Below the pieces are notes generated by a model. It saw only the letters and a list, made by a program, of their open reading frames with translations. It was not told where the DNA came from and ran no database searches. Shown here one piece after another: positions 1-8,340 of a stretch of 64,000 bases of DNA (the stretch's first letter is position 1; each line of letters begins with the position of its first letter). Source of the DNA: Clostridiales bacterium (lineage in GTDB: Bacteria > Bacillota > Clostridia > Lachnospirales > Lachnospiraceae). The position numbers and the translations under genes were made by a program. Location of the stretch: the NCBI GenBank assembly GCA_018372435.1, contig JAHAJA010000008.1:62001-126000 (forward strand), written 5' to 3'.

Positions 1-497
1 TTTGCAATGTTTTTTGCAAACTTGTCTTCTCCATAGTCACGAATAATCCGGTACAGATCAAATTCACTATAGTTATTGACAATATCCTTAGCGGTTTGTT
101 CTTTTCTTTGATCCATTCGCATATCAAGAGGAGCATTCTCACGATACGTAAATCCTCTCTCGGCCGTATCTAATTGATATGAGGAAACTCCCAAGTCGAG
201 AACGATTCCATCAACTTTTTCAACACCTAATTCCTGCAACACTTGACGCATATTACAATAATTATTTCTTACAATTGTTACTTTATCTGAAAATTCGTTC
301 AATCTCATTGTGGCAGCTCCAATAGCAGCCTCATCTTGATCGATTCCAATAAATCTTCCTTGTTCACCAAGGCGTTTACATACTTCATATGCATGTCCAC
401 CGCCACCTAGTGTTCCATCAACATAGATTCCGTCTGGCTTGATATTAAGGCCATCAATTGTCTCATCTAATAATACCGACTTATGTTTAAATTCCAT
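1..497 (-). CDS. rsmH: 16S rRNA (cytosine1402-N4)-methyltransferase RsmH, 3' end outside window
   Basis: SAM-dependent enzyme that methylates N4 of C1402 in the decoding centre of 16S rRNA. Reading leftward from the ATG at 497, the frame stays open to the window edge and gives about 165 N-terminal residues. These include the SAM-binding stretch GTLGGGGHAYEV near residue 32 and the family motif LDLGVSSYQLD near residue 108. A strong GGAGG lies 7 bases upstream of the ATG. It follows mraZ directly, the usual first two genes of the division and cell-wall cluster, so it is probably co-transcribed from the mraZ promoter. The C-terminal half is not in the window. Confidence 0.95.
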   Translation of the reverse strand, partial: MEFKHKSVLLDETIDGLNIKPDGIYVDGTLGGGGHAYEVCKRLGEQGRFIGIDQDEAAIGAATMRLNEFSDKVTIVRNNYCNMRQVLQELGVEKVDGIVLDLGVSSYQLDTAERGFTYRENAPLDMRMDQRKEQTAKDIVNNYSEFDLYRIIRDYGEDKFAKNIA

Positions 498-613
498 TTC
501 TTGACCTCCATCGCTGATGTTGTATATTCCATCTTCTTTAGTATATCCTACTGTCAATTGTGTATTCGAGATCTACTTTACTATTAATAGTCGATTGAAA
601 ACCAGCCTAACGT

Positions 614-1042
614 CTAAAAACTCAAACCAAACTCTGACATGTGTTCTGCAATTTCATCCATATTTTCATATGTATTGTTACTTTCCCAGCGTTCTTTACT
701 CCAAATCTCTATCTTATTAAGCACACCGACTAATACTAATTCCTTGTCAAGTCCTGCATGTTCACGTAATTTTTGTGGTATCAAAAATCTTCCTTGCTTG
801 TCCACCTCACACCCAGCAGCTCCAGCCATAAAGTAACGTTGCAATTGTCTTGCTTCTTTACTTCCAGGAAGTCCTTTCAATTCATTTACAAAGCTAATCC
901 ACTCGTCATTTGGGTAAACAAATAAACACCCATCAAGTCCAAGAGTTAGAACAAACTCATCTCCCAGTTCTTCTCTGAATTTGGCGGGAATAATTACTCT
1001 GCCTTTGGCATCGACTGTATGATTATGTTCACCCATAAACAT
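614..1042 (-). CDS. mraZ: Transcriptional regulator MraZ
   Basis: MraZ is a ring-forming DNA-binding protein of the AbrB/SpoVT superfamily that represses its own division and cell-wall operon. The 142 residues contain the two expected MraZ repeats: GEHNHTVDAKGRVIIPAKFR near the N terminus and EVDKQGRFLIPQKLREHAG near the middle. Length matches the family (about 143). The frame stays open to a GTG at 1051, but the ATG at 1042 has an AGGTG ribosome site at the right distance and matches the family start MFMGE. The upstream region holds a vegetative promoter and an array of MraZ boxes, which supports autoregulation. Confidence 0.95.
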   Translation of the reverse strand: MFMGEHNHTVDAKGRVIIPAKFREELGDEFVLTLGLDGCLFVYPNDEWISFVNELKGLPGSKEARQLQRYFMAGAAGCEVDKQGRFLIPQKLREHAGLDKELVLVGVLNKIEIWSKERWESNNTYENMDEIAEHMSEFGLSF

Positions 1043-1117
1043 ATGACACACCTGCTTTCGTGCTAGGTTGATTACCCCAAAATGAATTTTGTATACATGG
1101 TACTTTTAAGTCATTTA

Positions 1118-1184
1118 CCACTTGATAAATTATTTAACCACTTTCTCACCACTTCGCACCACTTTACACCACTTTGCACCACTT
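1118..1184 (-). promoter_or_regulatory. MraZ operator array
   Basis: On the minus strand the hexamer AAGTGG occurs six times, at 1179-1184, 1169-1174, 1159-1164, 1149-1154, 1138-1143 and 1118-1123. Starts are 10, 10, 10, 11 and 20 bases apart, so all copies face the same side of the helix. MraZ proteins are known to bind direct repeats of this type upstream of mraZ. The array begins right after the predicted transcription start, so bound MraZ would block promoter clearance. Confidence 0.85.
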
Positions 1185-1192
1185 GTAGTGTA

Positions 1193-1221
1193 ATTTTATA
1201 ACATTATTAAGATTTTATCAA
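1193..1221 (-). promoter_or_regulatory. Promoter of mraZ-rsmH
   Basis: Minus-strand sigma-A type promoter: -35 TTGATA at 1216-1221, 17-base spacer, -10 TAAAAT at 1193-1198. Transcription should start near 1186, giving a leader of about 145 bases that carries the MraZ boxes. Confidence 0.7.
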
Positions 1222-1235
1222 GCCTTTCTGTAAAC

Positions 1236-1277
1236 AAAAAGGCGACAAATTATGGTATCATAATTTGTCGCCTTTTT
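1236..1277. terminator. Bidirectional rho-independent terminator
   Basis: Perfect 14-bp stem (GGCGACAAATTATG at 1241-1254 pairing with 1259-1272) with a GTAT loop, flanked by five A and five T, so it can terminate in both directions. It separates the lgt/pseudogene side from the mraZ promoter. Confidence 0.9.
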
Positions 1278-1361
1278 ATTTATACAATATGTTGTGTATA
1301 TTAATTGATTTTTATTCATGAATACAACATATAGATTTTATACAAAAACAAGTCTTTAGTC

Positions 1362-1555
1362 CTATTTTCCCACGATTGATACTCTAGGAGTTTCATTATC
1401 AATCTTCTTAATATCATCTAAACCAATCTTAGCAATATAATCGATTAAAACTTCGTCAAGTGCAGAGAATTCATTCACCACTGTTTCGCTAACATCGTGT
1501 ATCCATCACCACCAATAGCCATAAAGTCATTGGTTGCAACTACTAAATTTTCGAT
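1362..1555 (-). pseudogene. C-terminal remnant of a 5'-nucleotidase (UshA/NadN family)
   Basis: Directly after the lgt stop codon, the same frame reads VVATNDFMAIGGDGYTML and then hits a stop. After a one-base frame change, reading continues as VVNEFSALDEVLIDYI and ends at TAG 1362-1364. NDFMAxGGDGYT followed by xLDEVLIDYI is the hallmark C terminus of secreted 5'-nucleotidases (metallophosphatase plus C-terminal nucleotide-binding domain). Only about 60 of the usual 500 or more codons remain, with no start codon and a frameshift, so this is a decayed fragment. It is not reported as a working gene. Confidence 0.75.
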
Positions 1556-2434
1556 TTAAGCATCTTTTTTCTTATGTTTATATATCATAACATGTTTGTA
1601 TATCAATAGGCAGGCTGCAACCACTGCTACTCCAATAGATAACAACTCTGAAACAGGAATATTAGTCCCCCATAATAGTAGTTGGTCTGTACGTAATGAT
1701 TCAATCCACGCACGTCCAATTCCGTAACCTAGTGCATAGATCAAGGTTAGTTCTCCATTGAACTTTTTGTGATTCGTATACAACAATATAATAATCAACA
1801 ACGCTAGATTCCATAGAGATTCATATAAGAACGTTGGATGAACTTGTATATATTCAACTCCATCTACAACAACTAGATGATTCATAAGATCTGCACTTAT
1901 ATTCGAAGTTGCTACTTCTGCCTTTTTAATCTGCATAGCCAAAAGACCATCACTATAACCACCGAAAGCTTCTCTGTTGAAGAAATTCCCCCATCTACCA
2001 ATAATCTGTCCAATTAGCAAACCTACACAGCTGGTGTCAGCAAGCAAAGCAAATGATACTTTCTTAACTTTAGCAAATACAACTGCAGTAAGAACGCCAG
2101 CTATAATTCCGCCGTAGATAGCTAATCCACCACCACGTAGATTGAACACACTCCATAGATTATCTTTGAATTCATCAAAAGCAAAAACTACGTAATAAAG
2201 TCTCGCCCCGATGACTGAGATAACAATTGCATATAATGCAAAGTCAAGATACATCTCTTTATTCTGACCTGTTCTCTTCGCTTGCCACTCTACCAACAAG
2301 TAACCTACTAGCATCCCTATCGCAATTATTATGCCATAATATGCAATCTGAATACCAAAAAAATCAATTCCAGTCCCTAAGTTTTCTATCTCTATACCAA
2401 GCTTAGGAAATCGTATACTTGCACCTAATTGCAT
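1556..2434 (-). CDS. lgt: Prolipoprotein diacylglyceryl transferase Lgt
   Basis: Integral membrane enzyme that transfers diacylglycerol from phosphatidylglycerol to the lipobox cysteine of prolipoproteins, the first step of lipoprotein maturation. The 292-residue protein has about seven hydrophobic segments. It contains the family signature IGRWGNFFNREAFG (near residue 145), the GGGLAIYGG segment before it, and HPTFLYES near residue 199. The ATG at 2434 has GAAGGG upstream. Several lipoproteins in this window (MglB, the 46,724-47,353 product and the right-end binding protein) would be its substrates. Confidence 0.95.
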   Translation of the reverse strand: MQLGASIRFPKLGIEIENLGTGIDFFGIQIAYYGIIIAIGMLVGYLLVEWQAKRTGQNKEMYLDFALYAIVISVIGARLYYVVFAFDEFKDNLWSVFNLRGGGLAIYGGIIAGVLTAVVFAKVKKVSFALLADTSCVGLLIGQIIGRWGNFFNREAFGGYSDGLLAMQIKKAEVATSNISADLMNHLVVVDGVEYIQVHPTFLYESLWNLALLIIILLYTNHKKFNGELTLIYALGYGIGRAWIESLRTDQLLLWGTNIPVSELLSIGVAVVAACLLIYKHVMIYKHKKKDA

Positions 2435-2475
2435 TCTATCATACCCTTCTATAGTAAAACTAAGTTATATTCAAA

Positions 2476-2511
2476 GTAAGATAGATGTTACTTTAGTGAC
2501 ATCTATCTTAC
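2476..2511 (-). terminator. Stem-loop between ychF and lgt, possible weak terminator
   Basis: A 16-bp stem with one mismatch (2476-2491 with 2496-2511) and a four-base loop. On the minus strand it is followed by only a short, broken T run, so termination is uncertain; it may instead attenuate read-through from ychF into lgt. Confidence 0.4.
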
Positions 2512-2535
2512 CTTAGTTACATGTATTCTATTATC

Positions 2536-3633
2536 CTATACGTTGAAGCGGAATAATACAACATCTCCATCTTGAACAACATATTCTTTACCTTCTGAAC
2601 GTACAAGACCTTTTTCTTTTGCTGCATTATAACTACCGCAAGCTACAAGATTATCATAACTAACGATCTCTGCACGAATGAATCCTCTTTCAAAGTCTGT
2701 ATGAATCTTACCAGCAGCACCCGGAGCTTTTGTTCCTTTAGTAATCGTCCAAGCTCTTGTCTCTTGTTCACCTGCTGTTAGATAACTGATTAAACCTAAG
2801 ATTTCATAACTTGCATGAATTAGTTTTTCCAGTCCTGACTCTTTTAAACCTAAATCTTCTAAAAATTCTTTCTTTTCCTCTTCATCAAGTTCAGCAATTT
2901 CTTGTTCAATTTGTGCACAGATAACGAAAACTTCAGAACTTTCGTTCTTTGCAAATTCTCTAACCTTTGCCACCATTGCATTATCTGCACCATCCGTAGC
3001 AAGATCATCTTCATTAACATTAGCAGCATAGATAACTGGTTTATATGTTAATAAGTTATAGGATTTAATCAATTCGATTTCTTCGTCATCGTCTGATTCA
3101 AAACCTTTTGCAAGTCTTCCTTCTTCTAAGAACTCTTTTAAACGCTTGATTAATTCCACTTCTTTAGCAAGTGCCTTATCATTCTTAGCTCCTTTGGAAG
3201 CTCTTGAAAATCTTCTTTCAAGTACTTCGATATCCGAAAAGATTAATTCAAGATTAATCGTCTCGATGTCACGTAGAGGATCAACATTACCATCAACGTG
3301 GATTACATTGCCATCTTCAAAACAACGAACAACATGTACAATGGCATCAACTTCACGAATGTTAGATAAGAATTGGTTTCCCAAACCTTCTCCTTTGGAA
3401 GCACCTTTTACTAACCCTGCAATGTCAACAAATTCAACAACTGCTGGAAGAACACTTTTAGAATTATACATTTTAGAAAGAACATTCAATCTCTCATCTG
3501 GTACAGGTACAATACCAACGTTTGGATCAATCGTACAGAATGGATAATTTGCTGATTCTGCTCCTGCTTTTGTTAATGAGTTAAACAATGTACTCTTCCC
3601 TACGTTTGGTAATCCTACAATTCCTAATTTCAT
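2536..3633 (-). CDS. ychF: Redox-regulated ATPase YchF
   Basis: Obg-family P-loop protein that hydrolyses ATP rather than GTP and associates with the ribosome. The 365 residues start with the G1 motif GLPNVGKSTLFN. They continue with TIDPNVG, the G3 region DIAGLVKGASKGEGLGNQFL and the altered G4 motif NVNED (NxxE, which gives ATP preference), and end in a TGS domain. The ATG at 3633 is chosen because GGAG sits 8 bases upstream and the family begins MKLGIVGLPN; an upstream in-frame start at 3654 would add seven unconserved residues. It has its own promoter. Confidence 0.95.
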   Translation of the reverse strand: MKLGIVGLPNVGKSTLFNSLTKAGAESANYPFCTIDPNVGIVPVPDERLNVLSKMYNSKSVLPAVVEFVDIAGLVKGASKGEGLGNQFLSNIREVDAIVHVVRCFEDGNVIHVDGNVDPLRDIETINLELIFSDIEVLERRFSRASKGAKNDKALAKEVELIKRLKEFLEEGRLAKGFESDDDEEIELIKSYNLLTYKPVIYAANVNEDDLATDGADNAMVAKVREFAKNESSEVFVICAQIEQEIAELDEEEKKEFLEDLGLKESGLEKLIHASYEILGLISYLTAGEQETRAWTITKGTKAPGAAGKIHTDFERGFIRAEIVSYDNLVACGSYNAAKEKGLVRSEGKEYVVQDGDVVLFRFNV

Positions 3634-3657
3634 TTGTGTCTCCTTTTCTATCACTTA

Positions 3658-3685
3658 ATCATATTCTATACTTATTATCTATCAA
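3658..3685 (-). promoter_or_regulatory. Promoter of ychF
   Basis: Minus-strand -35 TTGATA at 3680-3685, 16-base spacer, -10 TATGAT at 3658-3663. The expected start is a few bases before the GGAG ribosome site, giving a leader of about 20 bases. Confidence 0.6.
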
Positions 3686-3753
3686 GCCGTTTTCATATTC
3701 CTGAGGAATTATTCCATACTAAAAACTCCAATAAAAAGACTTGTTATATAAAC

Positions 3754-4416
3754 TTAGTCCCTTGATTCAATCACAATAAGAATTCCTTTGTCTAGTTTAA
3801 TAACTCCTTCCTCTTCAAGAAGCTCGTTACTTATACCTAGACTATTCCCTTTTGTCATTGTCATATCACACAAGGGATATTTGAAACCAATTAATGTTAC
3901 TCCAGTAACACAATCTGTGTAAGGAATAAGAGACACGTACTTACCATGTATCTTATCTTTTTTAAGATGCTTATCAGAGTCGATGACATAGATTTGATTA
4001 TGTGCATCAACAATCTTTGCTTCTATACCATAATTTAAACATATCGATAATAGATTCACATTCGCCATTACATGGTCAAGTCTTGTCCCAGTTGCACCTA
4101 GTATGGTTACTTTAGTTGCACCTGATTCAATCGCCGTAACAATAGCAAGATGTGTATCTGTGTAATCTTTTTCTGGTGGAAATTCTTTCAATATTAATCC
4201 AGAATCGTCATTCGCTAATTGATTTTTTAATTCTACTAGTATCGATGGTTCTAAAGAATCAAAATCACCAAGGATATAGTCAATTGGAATATTCAACAAC
4301 TTCGCTGTCTCCACTCCTCGATCTGCCGCTATTACCATATCAAAGCTCTCCGCTTCAAGGTAGGCTTTAGCAAAAGTGGCATCTACGAATCCTCCCGTAA
4401 TGATTATTGTATTCAT
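3754..4416 (-). CDS. thiN: Thiamine diphosphokinase
   Basis: Transfers pyrophosphate from ATP to thiamine to give thiamine diphosphate. The 220-residue protein has the family blocks AADRGVETAKLLNI and YILGDFDSL (near residues 31-54), FPPEKDYTDTHLA and GATGTRLDHVMANV (near residue 109), and a C-terminal all-beta thiamine-binding part. AGGTG lies 6 bases before the ATG. It is the last gene of the long minus-strand cluster and follows rpe by 21 bases, an order often seen in Clostridia and Bacilli. Confidence 0.92.
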   Translation of the reverse strand: MNTIIITGGFVDATFAKAYLEAESFDMVIAADRGVETAKLLNIPIDYILGDFDSLEPSILVELKNQLANDDSGLILKEFPPEKDYTDTHLAIVTAIESGATKVTILGATGTRLDHVMANVNLLSICLNYGIEAKIVDAHNQIYVIDSDKHLKKDKIHGKYVSLIPYTDCVTGVTLIGFKYPLCDMTMTKGNSLGISNELLEEEGVIKLDKGILIVIESRD

Positions 4417-4437
4417 CTTTACACCTACTTTACCACT

Positions 4438-5088
4438 CTATTTCATCTTATCATAAAACATCTTCACATTATTATCCTTATCGCCAGAGAAAACTGCTGT
4501 ACCAGCAACAATAATATTGGCACCCGCCTTAATAATGTCTTCTACATTATCAAGATTTACTCCTCCATCAACTTCTATATCAATATCCAAACCTCTTTCA
4601 CTAATTAATTGACGAAGCTTTCTTAATTTTTCCAAAGTAAATGGAATGAATTTCTGTCCACCAAATCCAGGATTTACACTCATTATCAATACCATATCAA
4701 GTTCATCAAGAACATATTCAAGAACTTCTACAGGTGTCGCCGGATTTAGCGCAACACAAACTTTCTTTCCATATTCTTTAATCTGTTGAATCGTTCTATG
4801 GAGATGTTTACACGCTTCATAATGAACAGTAATAATATCTGCTCCAGCATCTGCAAAATCCCTGATATATCGATCAGGATCTTCAATCATCAAATGTACA
4901 TCAAAAACAAGACTTGTCTTATTCCGTAGTGACTTAATAACCGGTATACCAAAAGAAATGCTTGGTACAAACATGCCATCCATGACATCAATATGAAGGT
5001 ATTGTGCTCCCGCTTGATCTATTTTTTTTACTTCTTCGCCTAATTCAGAAAAATCAGCCGCAAGAATCGACGGTGATAATTTGTTCAT
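4438..5088 (-). CDS. rpe: Ribulose-phosphate 3-epimerase
   Basis: TIM-barrel metalloenzyme that interconverts ribulose 5-phosphate and xylulose 5-phosphate in the pentose phosphate pathway. Signatures are LSPSILAADF at the N terminus, HIDVMDG, HLMIEDPDRYI, MSVNPGFGGQKF and the phosphate-binding end VDGGVN...IVAGTAVF. The reading frame is open for 24 codons upstream to 5160, but conserved Rpe sequences begin at the ATG at 5088 (MNKLSPSILAADF). The Shine-Dalgarno for this start is weak (AAAGG about 12 bases away), so the start is less certain than the function. Length is then 216 residues, normal for the family. Confidence 0.92.
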   Translation of the reverse strand: MNKLSPSILAADFSELGEEVKKIDQAGAQYLHIDVMDGMFVPSISFGIPVIKSLRNKTSLVFDVHLMIEDPDRYIRDFADAGADIITVHYEACKHLHRTIQQIKEYGKKVCVALNPATPVEVLEYVLDELDMVLIMSVNPGFGGQKFIPFTLEKLRKLRQLISERGLDIDIEVDGGVNLDNVEDIIKAGANIIVAGTAVFSGDKDNNVKMFYDKMK

Positions 5089-5196
5089 AACTAACCATGC
5101 CTTTCTCAAAGCCTGTACACTTTGGGCCGTAGACACAAAGTTACATGTGAAAATTTCCATTATTCACACTAGCTTCTTTAACCGGGACTGTTTACC

Positions 5197-6075
5197 CTAA
5201 TATTTCTTCTTATCTTTTAATTCATTGTATAATAATAGATAGTTTTCATATCTGGTTTTGCTTATTTCACCTTCCTCTAAGGCTTGTTTCACACCACATT
5301 GTGGCTCATTGATATGAGCACACCCTTGGAATCTACAATACTCTTCATATGGAAGGAACTCAGGAAAATATGATTTTAATTCTTCCTTTTCAAAATTGTC
5401 AATATATAAAGAACTAAATCCAGGTGTATCAAATATGAAAGAATCATCATCAATCGCAAACAATTCCGAATGTCTTGTTGTATGTTTACCTCTCTTAATC
5501 TTCTCACTAATACTACCTACTTCCATCTGGGCCGTAGGAATTAAAGAATTAATAATTGAGGATTTACCAACACCGGAAGGTCCTGCAAGAACTGTGGTTT
5601 TATTTTTGACAATGTCCTTAATTTGTTGTAATCCTTCGCCTTGTAAGGCACTAGTAAAGATCACATGATAACCACCTAAACGATATGTTTCTTCTAATAA
5701 TTTCTGTTCTTTAGCAGTAACGATATCTTGTTTGTTAAAACATACATAGGTTTCCACTTCTTGTTTACTCATCATAATTAAAAAACGATCTAGTAAGTTC
5801 AAATTAGGATTCGGATCAGCAGCAGCAAAGATAACAAGTGCTTGATCTACATTGGCTACAGCCGGCCTTATCAGCTCATTTTGTCTAGGTAATATCGATA
5901 TGATATTGCCTAGCTTCTTCTCTTCATCTAATACTTCAATCTCTACATTATCACCAACAAGTGGTTTAATCTTTTGATTACGAAAGATTCCTTTCGCCTT
6001 ACATTCATATACCCCTTCCTGGGATACATGAATGTAATAAAAACCTGCTATTCCTTTAATAATCTTTCCTTGCAT
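5197..6075 (-). CDS. rsgA: Ribosome small-subunit biogenesis GTPase RsgA
   Basis: Circularly permuted GTPase that acts late in 30S subunit maturation. Motif order shows the permutation: G4 (CFNKQD near residue 118) comes before G1 (GPSGVGKSS near 164) and G3 (DTPGFSSL). An N-terminal OB fold comes first, and a C-terminal zinc knuckle (CRFQGCAHINEPQC) last. Its ATG shares one base with the prkC stop codon (TAATG), so translation is probably coupled to the kinase gene. In Bacilli, RsgA is a substrate of the adjacent PrkC-type kinase. Confidence 0.95.
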   Translation of the reverse strand: MQGKIIKGIAGFYYIHVSQEGVYECKAKGIFRNQKIKPLVGDNVEIEVLDEEKKLGNIISILPRQNELIRPAVANVDQALVIFAAADPNPNLNLLDRFLIMMSKQEVETYVCFNKQDIVTAKEQKLLEETYRLGGYHVIFTSALQGEGLQQIKDIVKNKTTVLAGPSGVGKSSIINSLIPTAQMEVGSISEKIKRGKHTTRHSELFAIDDDSFIFDTPGFSSLYIDNFEKEELKSYFPEFLPYEEYCRFQGCAHINEPQCGVKQALEEGEISKTRYENYLLLYNELKDKKKY

Positions 6076-8201
6076 TATTTAGCTACCTTCTTGAATCTTA
6101 CATTGGTACTACCGAATTCCTCTCCATCCAGATAGAATATCACGGTTGCAGTACCTTCTTGTGTACCTTGAAGTGTAACTGTTTTAGGGAAATCTGATGA
6201 AGATAATGTTTGGCTATATGCATCCATAACCACTTCATCTGAATTATCATAATAGATATCCATAGAGATTACACCATCTTCCATATCATCGGCAAATGGA
6301 CTTGAATCCATTGTTGCACTAGCCGTATAGATGTATGTCACATCTTCTACTTTTGGTCCAAGGCTTACTGTAAAGTCAATCTTAGTACCCTCTTCTACTT
6401 CTGTATCAGGAGAATAGGATTGGTCCATAACAACACCTTGTGCATAATTATCTGAATTAGCAGTACTAACTTTACCCTTTACAAGACCTTTTGATTTCAG
6501 AATATCTTCTGCTTGTGATTGGGTATAATTACGTAAATCAGGTACTTTCACGTATTTTGTTTCTTTTCCTTTGCTTACATAAACCGTTATTGTATCACCC
6601 TTTTTCACATCAGATCCAGCTTTTGGTGAGGTACGAATTACAAGATTTTCATCTATAGTATCATTGTATTCATACTCGTGTACAACTTTAAGTTCTTGAT
6701 CATTCTTAAGGATGGTATCTGCTTGGTCAACAGTAAGTCCTGTTACATCTCGTAATTGATTAGATTCCACACCTGTACTTACTGTAAGCACAACTACTGT
6801 ATTCTTATCAACTTCTTCACCAGCTACAATGCTTTGTTCAATAACATAATTCTCAGGAACAACATCTGATGATTTTTCTTCGTTTCTAGAGCTCAATTCT
6901 GCTTTCTTTAATAAATCAATCGCTTCTTCTAATGACTTACCAGCTACATCTGGAACAGTAGTTTTGTTTGAGGTATCTTCAGTTTGCTCTGTATCATCAG
7001 TTGTTTCATCTTCTGGGAGTGTAGTTTCATTCTGAATATTATCTTTACTTCCATGTCCGAATTTGAACAAGCCAAAACCTTTACCTACTATGGCAATGAT
7101 TACGATACCAAGAACAATTGCTACGGTAATAGAACCTGCTATGATGAATTTTTCTAACTTTGGATCAACATCTTTATCCTCATCTAAATCCTCATCATCT
7201 GCTTCATACAATTGATTCTTATCATCCATCTCATTATTATAACCGCCTGGATTATTACGAGTTCCATTTCCTTCACCAGTATAACCAGAAGCTTCTCTGA
7301 TTTCACCTACTTGTTCTGGTGTAAGATTGATAGTTGGAGAATCTGTAACACCAACTGGTTCCATCTTAACAAACTCACCATTCGGATTTGCTAAGGAACG
7401 CTTTAAGTCTTGAATGAATTCTGAAGCACTAAGATAACGGCGTTCTGGCTTCTTTTGCATACATTTTTGTACAATTTTATCTAAGCTTGGTGGGATTGTC
7501 GGATCAAGTTGTCTTAACGGTGTAGCTTCTCCTTGAATGTGAAGCAATGCTACGGAAACAGCATTGTCACCTTCAAACGGAACTTTACCAATTAACATCT
7601 CATATAAAGTAACACCCAAAGAATAGATGTCACTCTTCTCGTCACTATAACCACCTCTCGCTTGCTCTGGCGAGATGTAATGTACCGATCCCATGGCATT
7701 CGAAGTAATCGTATTAGACGATGCAGCTTTGGCAATACCAAAATCAGTTACTTTGACTTTACCCTCCCTAGAAATGATTATGTTCTGTGGCTTTATGTCC
7801 CTATGGATAATATGATTCGCATGAGCTGCTTCCATACCTTGTGCAATCTGAATCGCAATACCAACAGCTTCCTTTATCTCAAGTTTTCCTTTTCTTTCAA
7901 TAAAACTCTTAAGTGTAATACCTTCTACCAATTCCATTACAATATAATGTAGATTTCCATCATCACCTACATCATATACATTTACGATATTAGGATGGGA
8001 TAATCCTGCAGCAGACTGTGCTTCGCCTCTAAATTTTGAGACAAATGTTTGATCATCACTATATTCAGGTTTTAAGACTTTTATTGCGACATTACGGTTT
8101 AAGCGATGGCATTTTGCTTTATAAACATCAGCCATTCCTCCTGTACCAACTTTTTCAATTATTTCATATCTGTCGCTAATAAATATTCCTGGTTTAATCA
8201 T
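6075..8201 (-). CDS. prkC: PASTA-domain serine/threonine protein kinase PrkC
   Basis: Membrane kinase that senses cell-wall fragments or lipid II through extracellular PASTA repeats and phosphorylates cytoplasmic targets. The 708 residues comprise an N-terminal kinase (glycine loop VGTGGMADVYKA, catalytic lysine in VAIKVLKPE, HRDIKPQN, DFGIAKA, APE-like ISPEQARG), an acidic linker, one membrane helix near 353-377, and at least three PASTA repeats between about 415 and 620 (VPDVAGKSLEEAI, LRDVTGLTVDQA, VPDLRNYTQSQAEDIL). A beta-rich C-terminal domain follows. It lies downstream of its antagonist phosphatase and overlaps rsgA by one base. Confidence 0.95.
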   Translation of the reverse strand: MIKPGIFISDRYEIIEKVGTGGMADVYKAKCHRLNRNVAIKVLKPEYSDDQTFVSKFRGEAQSAAGLSHPNIVNVYDVGDDGNLHYIVMELVEGITLKSFIERKGKLEIKEAVGIAIQIAQGMEAAHANHIIHRDIKPQNIIISREGKVKVTDFGIAKAASSNTITSNAMGSVHYISPEQARGGYSDEKSDIYSLGVTLYEMLIGKVPFEGDNAVSVALLHIQGEATPLRQLDPTIPPSLDKIVQKCMQKKPERRYLSASEFIQDLKRSLANPNGEFVKMEPVGVTDSPTINLTPEQVGEIREASGYTGEGNGTRNNPGGYNNEMDDKNQLYEADDEDLDEDKDVDPKLEKFIIAGSITVAIVLGIVIIAIVGKGFGLFKFGHGSKDNIQNETTLPEDETTDDTEQTEDTSNKTTVPDVAGKSLEEAIDLLKKAELSSRNEEKSSDVVPENYVIEQSIVAGEEVDKNTVVVLTVSTGVESNQLRDVTGLTVDQADTILKNDQELKVVHEYEYNDTIDENLVIRTSPKAGSDVKKGDTITVYVSKGKETKYVKVPDLRNYTQSQAEDILKSKGLVKGKVSTANSDNYAQGVVMDQSYSPDTEVEEGTKIDFTVSLGPKVEDVTYIYTASATMDSSPFADDMEDGVISMDIYYDNSDEVVMDAYSQTLSSSDFPKTVTLQGTQEGTATVIFYLDGEEFGSTNVRFKKVAK

Positions 8202-8238
8202 TTTCTCACCTCTCTATTATGGTTTTACGTAACTTTTC

Positions 8239-8305
8239 AGTTAACCAGTTTATTCAAAACTGGATACAATAAATTAAACATAACGTATTTTGTCACTGGT
8301 TAACT
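8239..8305 (-). promoter_or_regulatory. Mutually exclusive hairpins in the prpC-prkC intergenic region
   Basis: An exact 11-bp inverted repeat (AGTTAACCAGT at 8239-8249 and its complement at 8295-8305) shares its inner half with a second, short-loop hairpin (CCAGTTT at 8245-8251 with AAACTGG at 8257-8263). The two pairings cannot form together in the mRNA. The pair lies about 40 bases before the prkC ATG and could tune kinase expression relative to the phosphatase. Confidence 0.45.
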
Positions 8306-8340
8306 CGATAAAGTAAGTTCTTCTCGAGTATTCTGAATTA

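Noticed and set aside
1118..1184. Regularly spaced repeats that could suggest a CRISPR array
   Set aside because: The repeats are hexamers at 10-base steps with no spacers of CRISPR size and no cas genes; they fit MraZ boxes.
3146..3547. Plus-strand open frame of 133 codons inside ychF
   Set aside because: Antisense to a well-supported GTPase gene, no ribosome site and no recognisable domain.
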